From positions 1,364,001-1,428,000 of the forward strand of contig BDSL01000014.1 in NCBI GenBank assembly GCA_003116995.1: a stretch of 64,000 nucleotides of DNA, given 5' to 3'. Origin of the DNA: Yamagishiella unicocca. Its lineage: Eukaryota; Chlorophyta; Chlorophyceae; Chlamydomonadales; Volvocaceae. Positions 24,701 to 35,800 of this stretch are shown here, piece by piece. The number at the start of each line of letters is the position of its first letter. Within the stretch, counting starts at the first letter, position 1. Made by a program: the position numbers and the translations under genes. The notes beneath the pieces were generated by a model, which did not search any database, was not told the origin of the DNA, and saw nothing but the letters and a program-made list of their open reading frames with translations.

Positions 24701-27534
24701 TTCAGGCTGTCATGCAGCTGCGTCACGGTTGTCAGCAGCTGCGTAATCTCCTCCTGCCGTCGCGCCCACAGCATCCGCACATTCGCTGGCTCCACGCCGC
24801 GGTGCTTCGTGGCGTGAGGAGCTATAGCTGCTGCGCCGCCCGTGTTCAGCGAAAGCGCCGGCAATGATCCAGCAGCCCGTGCCGTGATGTCGACCGGCTC
24901 CACCGCCGTCGTTGTCGCAGCGCCTCCGCACGCATTGGAGTGCTGCTGTTGATGGCTCGCAGCTGCCGCACCCTGACGGTGGTGCTCAGGCGCGGCCCCA
25001 CCGCCCTGCTGCTGCTGCGCTTGAAGGAGTGCAGCCTGCTGCGCATGTAGGTGGCTCACGTTGCGCTGGATAGCGATCAGCTCGAGGTTAAACATGAGCT
25101 TCAGCTTTTGCAGCATTGACCCTGCATTCATACCCGCCGGCATTGAGGGCGAAGAGGCCGAAGTACTTGAGAGCCGCGGTCTTTTGCAGTGTGCGCAAAC
25201 GCAGGCATGCGCATCCTACCACGTCCATTCCCTGGAGTGCCATCCCACACAGCATATTGAGCCTGTCGCAGGGGCACTGGTGGTACGCCCTATACATGGA
25301 CGCCCGATAGCAACCCCGATTTTGCCCATAAGCAACAGAACACCTGGCTTGGCCATGCTGACATACGTTCCAACCGCCGATCGTCATCCCTCTCGTTGCC
25401 TTCCAGGTACCGTGTGTCCTGCCTTCCAGCGGGCGCGGAATACCTCTCACTCAATCCGTCGGCAAGTGCATCGCAGGACTATGCCTTCCCACAACCGCCA
25501 CCTACCCAGCGTCTGATGCCGAGGCGGTAGGCTCTGCTCCAACGAGTAGTTCATCCATATCTGCCGCAGCAGTGTGACCGGCAGCCGCTCGTCCAGGAGG
25601 TGCATCAGCACTGGGTTGCGTGCCGACTGCGCGTAGTCATGCGGTTTGAGACCGGCGGCATTGGTGCGGCTGCGCAGCTCCAAGCCAGGGTAGCTCTCCT
25701 GCGCGGCGCAAGGGGCGCGATTGTAACAGCGGCCGCAACATGGGAGGATCATTCGTAGCGCGGCCATGTATAGTTCCAGGAACCGACGTGTCCCTCACAA
25801 CAGACGTGCTGCCAGGCTTTCCCTGGCAAGAAGACACATGGGAGCCCTAATCCGAGGCAAGAGCATGCTCGACTTATGCCGCACGCCCTCATGTGGTGGA
25901 TGTCACACGAGCAGGACCCTAGCCCCCGATAATCGGCTGGCATTAACGCTCGCCTCCTTCCTAGGCATGCTCAAGAGAGTTTTGGGTGCGGCGTACAACC
26001 ATTCCATATCCAAGGTTCGCGAACGGAACCACCTAGTATGTATGGGCCCACCCACGAGTAACCCAAGTAGTTGGATCCGGATGTAGGGTGTGCGGGCATG
26101 CCCGCACGGACGCAAGCTGTCGCCGATGCGCACACCGGTGGGCCCTGCCACCCATGGGTAAGGCCGCTGCCGAGACACACCTGGGTCTCCAGAATGAGCT
26201 TCGCCATTATGATGTTGCCAGTCAGAGCAGCGATGTGCAGGGCGTTGGAGCCCACAGCGCACCGAATGGGACTATTCTCGACCTTTGATGCGCAAATGAC
26301 CGACTCGACGTCGGCCCCATGCCGCAGCAGGGCTCGCACTGCAGCGAAAGCAACGCAGCGTGACGTGATTTAACCCGTCATTTGCAACCCGGTATTCCTG
26401 ACGTGCATGATGCTTATCAGAAAGATTGCGGGTATTGAAGGGCCCGGCACAAGTTCCAAGGAGCATGGGTCCACGTCGTCCTTCGGCCGTCTGGCTGGCG
26501 GCCAGACCACCAGCATAAGAATTGGATATCCGAGCATTATGTTCACCCACCGGTGCTGACGCTGCCCTGGAAGACCGCGATGTGTAGAGCGCTTAGGCCC
26601 CAGCCGTTGTGGCGGTCGATAAATTTCATGCTAACGCCATCATCTACGCACGGTATTTGAGCCACTGGCACCTGCCGGCCCTGTCAGTGAGGCAGGAAGG
26701 AGGAGGAAGATAACGTGCCTCTCCATGCAAAGGAGGCGGAGCCAGTGTCCCGGCGCCTGTGTCCCACCTGGACGCGATAGGCCGCCCGACTTCCAAGAAG
26801 CTTGTGCACACACTCGCTGTGTCCGTAAAGTGCCGCAAAGTGTAGACATGTATTGTGCCGCCGCTCGTCTGTTAGCAACGGGTCGCCGCCGTTCGTCACG
26901 AGGTACTCCACGCAATCAGGGTGCCTGTGCAGTAACAAAAACGTCAAGTGTCACAAAAGCGACCGGTGTCGAGAAGGCAAACGTCCACAGGACAGACCCT
27001 CTACGGCCGTTGGCAGAGCCGTGCTCTTGATAAACGCACCCGTGCTTGCATGCAACCATCAACGCTGTCTGGCGCTTTGAATTAGCGTGGTCGATACAGT
27101 TTTTCTTGGCCCGCTCAGGTCCTTCGGTCATTACCGCCGTTTCAAGAATTAGCTGCACCAGCTCGAAGTGACCGCGTGCTGCAGGCAGATATGGTAACGA
27201 ACGGGTTCAACTGCATGCAAAAACGCTCCATACTCGCAGGGTTGGTTTCCCTGCCATGGTCACGCCTATAGCGCTTCAGAACGAACGAGACAGAACTCAC
27301 CTGCCGCCTGAAGCAGTGGCGAGCTCCTATCCTTAAAGTTGTAATAGGAGGCCGCCTTGGGATGCTTGGCCAGTAGCTGGGGCCCAAAGGAAAACTTTAT
27401 CTTGGCTCTTGCGACTCGACCGCATTTTATCGCTCGGGCAGCACGCTTACCTCTTGCGCAGTGACCAGGTCCCCATTTGCCGCCGCGACAAGCAGGAGAG
27501 CTCCCTTCGAGGTACAGCTGTGAATGTTCCCCAT
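21763..27534 (-). CDS. Ankyrin-RING protein, XB3/XBAT-type E3 ubiquitin ligase
   Basis: Exons in order: 27534-27451, 27376-27301, 27178-27040, 26924-26768, 26671-26551, 26338-26181, 25698-25506, 25121-24655, 24141-23878, then a last exon ending at 21763. The first nine are GT/AG and in phase. Start: ATG at 27534 gives MGNIHSC, a likely N-myristoylation signal with a nearby Cys. Ankyrin repeats follow (LLLVAAANGDLVTAQE, RQTALMVACKHGHPDCVEYL, NTCLHFAALYGHSECVHKLL, LSALHIAVFQGS, SNALHIAALTGNIIMAKLIL), then a helical segment, Gln/Ala-rich spacers, and a C-terminal RING: CSICMDLPVAVLVAGCQHGL with CVQCAFQLC and CPFCRQKI, so all C3HC4 ligands are present. Known: plant proteins with this order (rice XB3, Arabidopsis XBAT31/32) are membrane-associated E3 ligases. 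About 1088 residues, roughly twice the plant size because of spacers. Uncertain: the acceptor of the last exon (an in-phase one at about 23371 is weak; the better site at 23386-23387 needs another exon), so the RING part could be a separate gene starting at ATG 23376. Confidence 0.85.
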
Positions 27535-28774
27535 TGGGCGGACTCGTTACCTTGCTATGGCGCCCTATCGGAACATGGCCCCAGAACCTTGCCCTCCGGG
27601 GCTCAGGTAGCCCCAGACCTGAATGCCCGGGTGCTCAGGGCTTTGCGTGCGAGAACGGAGGGTTGGTGGTCAGGTTGTGTAATAGGCGGACGTGAGATTA
27701 TGAAAACAGACGCAAATGCGGGCCGGTAGTAGGTTTGCAGAACTGGTATTGCTTGTACTAATGTGCTGCAAGAAAATGGCGGTGGTTGTGAAGAAAGGAC
27801 TCGTGCCGTACCTGTCGATGGGCCCCACAAATCTCGGCAGCCCTGCATGACAAACAAAGCGTCGGCAATCCCACAATAGTTCAACTCCTTAAACCTACAC
27901 TCTGCGTATCACAGGCACAACGAAACGCCTAGAGGTATGTGGGTGGGGTTCAGTACGGCCGATTTTGCAAAAACATTTGTTATCTCTTATTATTAACGGT
28001 ACATGCTGACTGTGCGTGACGAGAAGCTGCCAATCACAGCTCCGGACGCGTGCACTAGAGTTTTTCTGATGGAAAAATAGACACTGTGCCGACTGACGTT
28101 GCAAATTCCAGATATTGGCAGGTTGCAATGCGATGCAAATATGCTTCTGCTGTTTGTCCAGCTTTCCATGGGCTGACTCAAAGTCGGACGCCCAGTTAGG
28201 CGCCCTGTCTACAAAGCACCTTGCCGCTTCAGATTCGAAGCCCCTATGCTCTACAAGGATGTACAAGCCATTTAAGCTTCGTACGAGGAATAGGCGGCAT
28301 TTGCCGCCATGATGACATCTGATGACATCATACATAAGTGTGTATAGCTCCGTGACTACAGGCATTGCAGCCAACTTCGGCAGGCTTCGGGGGAAGCCTT
28401 GTTTTCATCAATTCCTGATGCACCGACTACAACCGCAAGTGTTAACGCACTGACAAGGACAGATTGACCACGGTACATACAGTTCCGCAAACACCGCAAA
28501 GAGGGTTATTGATACTAGCGTAGTTGCACCAGACGGTACGAGCTTTGTAGGAGGCACCGACCTGCAGTGCCTGAAGAGGCCTGCAGGCTGCAGCAACCGG
28601 CAGTGCAACGAGGCCGGCAGCAATAAAGAAGTACATTATCGAACCCGAAACTGATCAAGAGGCGACCTGACCGACCAGGTGCAACAGTTCACATGGATTA
28701 ATCGCTCTAAAAGCTCGAAAGACGGGAACCGTCTTCTTCGTGAAGCAGATGATCGTGTATGTTATTTTCGGTTT
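27535..28774. other. Upstream region of the ankyrin-RING gene
   Basis: Contains the presumed promoter of the minus-strand ankyrin-RING gene, then AT-richer sequence up to the retroelement boundary at 28775. A doubled TGATGACATC block lies near 28312-28333. No open frame with recognisable content was seen. Confidence 0.45.
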
Positions 28775-29290
28775 AGAATGCGAGTGTTACAGGGGAGCCA
28801 GAGCGGCTCAAGCGCGGAAGCGCAACCAGGCGGGCCCAATGGGCCAGGCCACAACACAGATCACCGGACGAAGTCAAAACCACTCCTCACTGGTCGGGAA
28901 AAGGCAGCCGGACCGAGGCCGACAGGGAAACCGAAAACGACTACAAGTGCGAAAGAGCCTCGCCGAGTAGGGAAAGCGTGCGTGCCGACCACGAGCCACC
29001 AACACCAAGCCTGCAGCGATGCGCGAGAGCACACCGGGAGGGCCAAAAGGCCAGGCCGCTACAAAGGCCACGGGAAAAAGACCCGCGCCGAGTAGGGAAA
29101 GCGTGCCGAACACGAGCCACCAAATACCAAGCCTGCAGCGATACGCGAGAGCGCAGCGGGGGGGCCAAAAGCCCAAGCCGCTAGTCAGGCCACGAATCAA
29201 GATCCGCGCCGAGTAGGGAAGCGTGTCGAACACGAGCCACCAAAACCAAGCCTGCAACGTGGGCGAGAGTCACCACAGCGAGTCGGAAAC
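28775..29290 (-). mobile_element. 3' end of an L1-type retroelement, minus orientation
   Basis: Read on the minus strand this segment ends in the same block as the plus-strand L1 at 35 kb: GCCCGCCTGGTTGCGCTTCC, GCGCTTGAGCC, a TGTAA signal (28787-28791) and a terminal ACTCGCATTCT. The shared stretch is about 85-90 bp in inverted orientation. No reverse-transcriptase coding is visible upstream of it, so this is a 5'-truncated or decayed relative. The left limit of 28775 is where similarity between the two copies stops. Confidence 0.75.
28963..29290 (-). repeat. Three tandem units of about 120 bp in the retroelement 3' region
   Basis: Blocks starting GCCGAGTAGGGAAAGCGTG at about 28963, 29088 and 29208 are each followed by CACGAGCCACCAA and ACCAAGCCTGCA. 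Only one diverged counterpart appears in the plus-strand L1 3' region. Confidence 0.8.
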
Positions 29291-30829
29291 GGGTCCATGG
29301 CCATCCCACAGAACCGAGCCGTCGAGTCCATTGCCTCCACAAGAACCGAGCCTTCAGCGTGGGCAAGACCACGAGCACGGAGCCGTCCGCGAGGCGTAGC
29401 GAGCGGAGGAGCCGCGGCCCGGAGCGAGGACCATCAGCAGAGGCGCCAGCGCCGCCGAGCACCAGAGCGCGCCCAAGCTCCAGCAGCCAGTACCAGAGAG
29501 GGCGAAAGACGAGAGACGATGGAGAGCAGAGACTGCGCCGCAAGCGGACAGAAAGTTGCGCGACCCCATGACGAGGTCCACAAAAAGAGGACGAGGACCA
29601 CGGCGCCTAGGGCGCCGTGGCCCTGTAGAGCCTTGTGCCTTATGGCTCGGTTTAGTAAGCGTGGATGGAAGGGCATGTGGACGATGCGTGGGATCACGTG
29701 CTGTCCTTGACTTGTCTGGCCTCGGTGTACCCAGGGGTAGCTGGGTTGCCATCCTTCTGGGGAGCCCTCTGTTTTGCATATGTCAGGCTCAAACTTGTCA
29801 TCTGGTCCTGGGGCCTCTAGCACTGGCTCGTCTTTTCCAGTGGTGGGCCTTGGCGTGCCCAGGGGTGCTTGGGTTGTCTTTCTTGTTAGGGTCCACTGTG
29901 TTGGGCGAGGTGAGGTGTCAAGTGTTTTGGGTGGCTTTCGGGGCGTCTGCTGGCTGCTAGCGCTGTCATCTCGTATGGTGCGGTGATGTCTGGGTCTTCC
30001 CCCTTGGGTTTGGCCCGGCTTGCCTCTGCTGAGTCCAGGACATGGCCCCCCTTCTTGTCCTGGGTAAATCGGGCTTGAGTTCACGTAAGCATTTGATTTG
30101 TTGCGTTGCGAGGTATGTAAGGTACCTTAGGTACCGGTCCCCAGCCTGTATCGTGAGGCGCGCGGCGTACCAGCGTAGCGCATTCACGCGGTTTTCTCAG
30201 CTGGCGCTCTCTTTCATCGGCCCCCGTCTGCTACCATACTTTTGTAGCCAACCCAATGTGGTACCATGGACATGCTGCTATTCCTCTTGTGTTGCCGTGT
30301 AGGGCACTGTGAGTTGCGCTCGTCCGGCCCACTGCTCTAAAAAACGCCTGTTAGGGGTATCCATTGTTTTGCATCTGCCAGGCGGCAATCCCGTCCGTTC
30401 GCGGCTACTGTTTCCCGGTCATTTTGCGGTCTTTTTGCGCGCAGCTTCCCAGGCCCCGCTGTTAATTTCGTGTACTGGGGACTTTTATTGCGCTGCCGGC
30501 CATGCGGAAATGCGGCCCGTCTGGGCTGTTTCTCCAGCCACTACTTTTCGGCATCGGCGGTAGAATATACGAGCACCGCTCGTATTACACGGTCCCGGCC
30601 CTCTCCACATACGATCTCGGCTTTTTTTAGCAGGGAATGTCATGACGAGCATCCTCCGCGCAGCTTTCCGACGCTCGCTTGTATTTTTGCCTTTTAGGGG
30701 TGTCCGTTCTGCATTCGGCCAAGTGGGCAGCCGGTCCGTCTGTGCTGCTCGTCTGACCCGTGTACCATAGTCTAAAGTCGGCATCGGCGGTAGTTTCATA
30801 CGAGCTCGTCTGGGGCAAATCTCGCTACA
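29291..30829. other. Retroelement-zone sequence without resolved coding
   Basis: No reverse transcriptase or gag-like motif was found. The plus strand from 29.6 to 30.8 kb is T/G-rich, like UTRs of the neighbouring elements. Near 30.3-30.8 kb similar blocks recur (see the repeat at 30345-30800). It may be the remains of one or more 5' or 3' UTRs. Confidence 0.4.
30345..30800. repeat. Diverged tandem blocks just upstream of the L1 coding region
   Basis: TTAGGGGTATCCATTG at about 30350 resembles TTAGGGGTGTCCGTTC at about 30697, and TCGGCATCGGCGGTAG occurs at about 30549 and again at about 30778, each followed by ATACGAGC. The spacing is about 230-350 bp. These could be 5' UTR monomers, but divergence is high. 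Confidence 0.5.
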
Positions 30830-33800
30830 ATGGTCTGCTACCACATCTGGGCGGCCGACTTCAACTTCGTGGTCGACCCCGCCCTGGACTGCCTTGCGGC
30901 CGCAGGACGTCCGGCCGATGTCCTCACCTCCTCCGCTTTCACTGCTGCCTGCCCCGGCCTGGTGGATGTTTTTCGCCGCGCCCACCCCTCTCGCCGCTCC
31001 TACACCTATTTCCATCCCTCCGGCGCCTCCCGCATCGACCGCCTCCTGGCCTCCCCGCAGCTGGCGGCCTCCGTCCGTGCCGCCTTCGTCGCCCCTGGGC
31101 CCCCCTCGGACCACCGCCTGGTCGTCACCCACCTCCTCCCTGCCCTTGGCTCCCAGCCCCCCGGCCCCGGCCTACGTAAGACCCGGCTCCACTTCCTCGA
31201 CCATGCCGACCTGCAGCAGCAGCTTGGCACCTGGCTGGCCGCCGCGGTGGCGGCGGCCCCCACCGCCCCCGCCCACCTCCTCGACTGGTGGCCGGGCTTC
31301 AAACGGGCCCTCCGGGTCTCTGCCGCCCGCCTCAACCTCACCGCCCGCGCCAGGCGGACATGTGCGGTTGGGGTTGAAGCGGCCGCCGGGGCGGCTGCTG
31401 AGGCCGCCCTGGCCGCGGTTGAGGCGGGACAGCCGGCGGCCCTCCCCGCCGCAGTCGTGGCCCGCTCCGCCGAAGCGGCCGCCGCCCAACGTGCCACCGC
31501 TGGTGTCGCCCGCCGGACCCGCCACACGTGGCTTCGCACCGGTGAACGGCCCTCCCCCACCATCACACGCCACCTCCGCCCGCCCGCGGCCTGTCGCACC
31601 ATCCCCGCCCTCCAGCGCCCGGACGGCTCCGTCAGCGCCGACCCACAGGAGCTCCCCTCCATCGTTGCGGCCTTCTGGCAGCGCATCTGCACGGCCCCTG
31701 CGGGCGACCCGCGGGCCCGCCAACGGGTCCTGCAGGCCCTCCGTGCGCTGGGACGCCGCTGCCCACCCGCCGCAGTGGACGCCCTGGGCGCCCCCGTCGT
31801 TACCCCGGCGGAGGTGCTGGCTGCGATCCACACCGCCCCCCCCGGCCGGTCCCCGGGTGCAGACAGCCTCCCCACCGAGATCTACCAACACTACGCCCCG
31901 ACCCTTGCCCCCGTCCTCGCCGCCGTCTTCACTGCCTTTGCCGCCACCGACCGTGCACCCGCCGGCTTCCTGGACGGGGTCATCACCTCCTTCTTCAAGG
32001 ACCAGGACCCCACCCTCCCCGCCAACTACCGCCCCATCACCCTCTTGGACACCGACTACCGGACCCTGGCCCGGGTCCTGGCCCGCCGCCTTCTCCCCGT
32101 CCTCGGGGATACGATCGACCCAGTGCAGACGGCCTTCCTGCAGCACCGGCGCATCTCGGACTCCGTCCTGCTCCTCCAACTCCTCCCTGCCCTCCTCCGC
32201 GCGGAGTCTCGCTCCTGTACGGTGGTGTTCCTGGACTTCCAGAAGGCCTATGACACGGTGGACCGCGCCTTCCTCCTGGAATGCCTGGATGCCTTGGGTG
32301 TGGGCCCTGGCTGCCTTGCCTGGGTGCGACGCCTGCTGCAGGGCACCCGCTCTGCCGCCCTCGTCAACGGCCACCTGTCAGGTTGGGTGCCCATCACTGC
32401 CGGCGTTCGACAGGGGTGCCCGGCTGCGCCCCTCCTCTACCTCGCTCCCGGTCAGGCCCTCCTCTCCTGGCTGCAGCACGAAGCCATCGGCATCTCCCTC
32501 GCCGATCTCCGCCTCACCGCCTCCCAGTACGCGGATGACTGCACCCCCCTCCTCCGGGATGCTGCGGATGTCCCCCGCTTCCTGGTGGCCATGGACACCT
32601 TCCACGCCGCGTCGGGCCAGCAGCTCAACCTCCGCAAAGTGAAGCTCCTGCCCCTGCCCGGTGGCCCCCGAGCCACCCCTGCCGCCGCCCCGCCCCCCGC
32701 CTGCCCCACGGCCGCCAGTGCCCCCCCCCTCCCCCCACCCCGGTGGCCACTGCCGCCCCCCTGGCCGCCCCCGACGCCGGCCTGGCGCCCCGCCTCGCTG
32801 TCGTCCCCTCCGCCTCCACCCTCGGCATCACCTTCACCGCGGGCGCCCCTGGACCGTACCCTGTGGACCTCGACCGGGTCTACAGCCGTCTGCAGCGTGC
32901 TGCCACCCTGCCCCTCTCTGCCTTCGGCCGCGCCTTCGCCGCCTCGGGCTATGCCCTCAGCCGTGTCCTCTACCACATGGAGTTCGTCGGCCTCCCCCCC
33001 CCTGGCCTGCGGGCGGCCCTTCAGGCCACCACCGCCGCCTTCGTCGACCGCCGCTGCACCCCCGCCGCGCATCAGGCCCGCACCAACCGTGTACCTGCCG
33101 GAGCCGGCCTGCTCTACCTCGCCCTGCCCCCCTCCGCTGGCGGCTTCGGCCTCCTCCCTCTCGAAGCCCACGTACGGGCTCGCCACGCCGTCCTGGCCGT
33201 GCGAGGCCTGGCCGGCGCGTGTGGCCTCCTGCCGTCTGCCCCCCAGTGGCCCCAGCTCCTCCTCGCCCTCCTGCGCCACGGCCACCCCGCGGCCCACCCC
33301 CTGTGCCTCCTGCCCCTCCACGGCGACGCCCGCACCACCGCCGCCCCGCTGGTGCTCGGCCGGCCCCTCCCACGGGGCTCCCCGGCCCTCGCCCAGCTGA
33401 TTACGGCGCTCGCCCATCTCCCGCCCATCACCATCCTGGACCCCACACTGGCCGCCCCGGGACCCTGGTGCTTCTCGGCGCCCCTCTGGGGCAACCCCCT
33501 CCTGGTCGATGCCACCGGCCGGGGCCTGGAGACCGACTTCCCCGACCTCGCCCAGCTGCGTGGGCTTGATACGGTGGGTGTCGCCGTCCAGTGCTACAAT
33601 GCCCTGGGCCGGGTCCGGACGGCCCTCGCTGTCGCCGCTGCTGGGGGGCCCCCCGCCATACGCTGTACCGAGTACCTGCGGCTCGACGTCCTCCGCGACG
33701 TCCTCCGCCTCTCCCCCGCCCACCCCGTCCCGGCCTCCATGCGGGATGGGGCCACGGGCCTGGCCCGCGTCGACGCCCTCGTTGGCCGCCTTCCCGCCAC

Positions 33801-34665
33801 CTGGGCCATCGCGGCCCTCCTCGTTCTGGCGGCCCCGGGGGGTGCGGCTGCCGCCCCCCCCGCTGCGGACGCCTGGGGCCGCCTGGCCCGCTGTGTCGGC
33901 TGGCGGGTGGGCCCCGCGGCCATTCCCCTTGTCTCCCTCACCGTCAAGTCGGCTACCATCCTGCAGCTCGGCCCAGCCTTCGCTGCTCTGGCGGCTAAGC
34001 ATACGGCCTTCCTTCAGGAGGCCTGGGAGGCTCCCCTTCCCCCGGCAGCCCTGGCCTCCACCCTCCGGGAATTTCAGGCCACTCTGGTGCGCCTCTGGCG
34101 TCTTCGCTGGGACAACACGCACAAGGAGCCCCTCTGGCGGCTCGCCATGAACGGGTTCCATGGCTTCCCCATGCACGCGGCCCTCCTGGCGCGGGGGTCG
34201 CCCACGACCCCCTGCCCGTGCGGAGCGTCCATGGCCACGGGCCGCCGGCGCCACCACTTTTGGGAGTGTGTGGTGGCCTTGTCATTGCGTGACGAGCTTG
34301 TGGAGGCGATGGGGGGCGCGGTTGTCCTGCTCCCGCAGCATTTGTGGCTGGGTCGGCCCCCGTTGGGGGTGCACCCGCTTGTTTGGGATGTGGTGTGCTT
34401 GGCGGCCGTCGCGGCGTTGGGTTTGGGGCTCCGCCTCCTGTTTCGGGTGCAGGCTGGGGCCCCCGGGGGGCGCATGCCGGTGGTGCGGGTGTGCGCCGCG
34501 GTGACGGCCGACTTCTGGGCCCGCCTCAGTGCGTTTGCCGAGCTGGGGCTGGCCCCCCGCGGGTGGGGGGCCATCCCGTCCGATCACCCCTTCCTCGCCA
34601 CCTCGCCCGCGGGGGAGGTGGTCTTCCCGGGCCGCCCGGGTGCCGAGGAGTGTCCCGACGGCTGA
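30830..34665 (+). pseudogene. ORF2-like endonuclease/reverse transcriptase with a frameshift in a C-run
   Basis: The first frame runs from ATG 30830 and carries endonuclease remnants ADFNF, SRIDRLL (residue about 68) and SDHRLVV (about 93). Reverse-transcriptase motifs follow: ANYRPITLLDTDY (about 398), VVFLDFQKAYDTVD (about 467, catalytic Asp), VRQGCPAAPLL and YADDCTPLL (about 567, catalytic Asp pair). The reading then moves to another frame between about 32719 and 32742, inside dense C runs, and continues as a good protein (SASTLGITFTAG, LYHMEFVGL) to a stop at 34663-34665. A finger-like CPCG...HHFWEC sits at about 34213-34270. Family knowledge: this order fits L1-clade ORF2. The break is one small indel, so either a recent lesion or a base-calling error. 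The 5' boundary of the reading frame is only the first ATG, not a known natural start. Confidence 0.85.
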
Positions 34666-35004
34666 CTCGGGTGCGATTTTCTGGGCCTTAGGCCCCCGCT
34701 CTGCTGTCTTTTGTGGTTGCTTTTGGGTTCTGGGGCTTGGGGCCCCCGTTTTGCCGGAACGCGTTCCTCGCATCTCGCTGCTGGCTTGGTGCAGGTGGTT
34801 CGTGTTGTCTGGACGCGCTTGTTCTCCTCCCCGTGCTTTGAGTTGTGCGTGCTGCCTTCTCCGTGTCCTCGTGTTTGGCTGCCTTCGGCTTTTGCCCCCT
34901 CCCGGCCGGTGAGGGCGGGCTCTTTTGCCCAGTGACCCGTGTCGTGGTCTGGCCCATCGGGCCCGCCTGGTTGCGCTTCCGCGCTTGAGCCGTTCTGGCT
35001 CCCT

Positions 35005-35009
35005 TGTAA
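35005..35009 (+). terminator. TGTAA poly(A) signal of the L1 element
   Basis: TGTAA lies about 12-16 bases before the inferred element 3' end. The inverted relative has TGTAA at the matching position. This is the usual volvocine polyadenylation signal. Confidence 0.7.
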
Positions 35010-35374
35010 TACTCGCATTCTGCTTAAAGAATGAAGGGGTATTAAGCCTATTAACCCATATGATCCTGGCGATTCGTTGCCGACACATGCTTGCATTGAC
35101 CCTTATACACCATGCCATTGCTCCTTAGCAATGTCGCCCTGCAGGCAATCTCGAATCAATTATCAACCGTGCCAGAGACAGTAGGATGCATACTTGTGAC
35201 GGACAGCAAAGTCACCACTGGCCATATAGGAGTAGGCGGTTGCACGCCGGTGCAACGAAGCAAAAATGCACTTGTCATCAGCACGCATTTCCGTACTTCG
35301 TCCTGCCTGTACTGGGCCCCTGATCCGCATCGGTGGTCCTGGCACAACTTCAACATTTTGTACCCGCCAGGTTA

Positions 35375-35800
35375 TTCCGCGTCATCCTGGCATTCATCAA
35401 GGAATACGAAGTCCGGCTGCGCCACTCAACGCTCCAACAAATCGCTGTGGCGCTGCTCCGCGCGCATCGTCTGAAGTTCGCGGACCACCTCCAGCAGCAC
35501 TGGGTGCATGAATCCCGACATGGGCGCATCAAATCCCAGAGGAAGCGTTGCGACCTCCGACTCCGCCAATATCAGTTCGCGGATGCAGACGCCTGGAGCT
35601 GCCGAGTCCAGGACCTGCTCAGCGGCTGCCAGCTTATGGTCTAGCAGGTGACGCGGCGTCCCTTGATACTGTAGCCACCCACCGTGCACCGTAGCTTCAA
35701 GCGGATCGCGAGCTGGCCTGACAAGAGGCAACGGCGCCGTGTCGAGAGGTCCGCTGATGCTATTGCACGTATCTGTTTTGTGCGACCCAGCTAGTTACGG
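35375..35800. repeat. Segmental duplication, copy 1
   Basis: Aligns over about 400 bp with 37800-38200 in the same orientation. Long identical runs include CACCTCCAGCAGCACTGGGT and CATGAATCCCGACATGGGCG. Indels of 24, 9 and 6 bp separate the copies across the coding part. Confidence 0.85.
35426..35731 (-). CDS. 3' end of an unrecognised gene, duplicate copy 1
   Basis: Minus-strand frame of about 100 residues ending in TMRAEQRHSDLLER, stop at 35426-35428. It contains LLDHKLAAAEQVLDSA, CIRELILAES, TLPLGFDAPMSGFMHPVLLE. The copy at 37846 encodes the same core and stops at the aligned position, and the three main indels between copies are 24, 9 and 6 bp, so the frame has been kept. That supports a real protein C-terminus, mostly helical by appearance. 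I do not recognise the family. Upstream exons are not resolved; a possible one on the minus strand at 35930-36280 shares ATDVVTSLPEQ with the second copy's upstream region. Confidence 0.6.
   Translation of the reverse strand: MPLVRPARDPLEATVHGGWLQYQGTPRHLLDHKLAAAEQVLDSAAPGVCIRELILAESEVATLPLGFDAPMSGFMHPVLLEVVRELQTMRAEQRHSDLLER

Larger units (their letters stand above)
30830..35021 (+). mobile_element. L1-type non-LTR retrotransposon, 5'-truncated, one frameshift
   Basis: The body encodes the end of an APE endonuclease, a reverse transcriptase and a C-terminal CCHC-type finger, followed by a T/G-rich 3' UTR of about 355 bp. The 3' end carries TGTAA (35005-35009) and finishes in ACTCGCATTCT at about 35021, matching the inverted relative at 28775. 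No poly(A) tail or clear target-site duplication was recognised. The 5' end is missing: only the last part of the endonuclease is present, as expected from 5' truncation during target-primed reverse transcription. Confidence 0.85.

Noticed and set aside
32743..33400. Continuation of the first L1 frame after the C-run
   Set aside because: Pure Pro/Ser/Ala translation without motifs; the conserved protein continues in the other frame to 34665.
32452..34257. Minus-strand 601-codon open frame across the retroelement
   Set aside because: Antisense to the reverse-transcriptase reading frame; composition shadow only.
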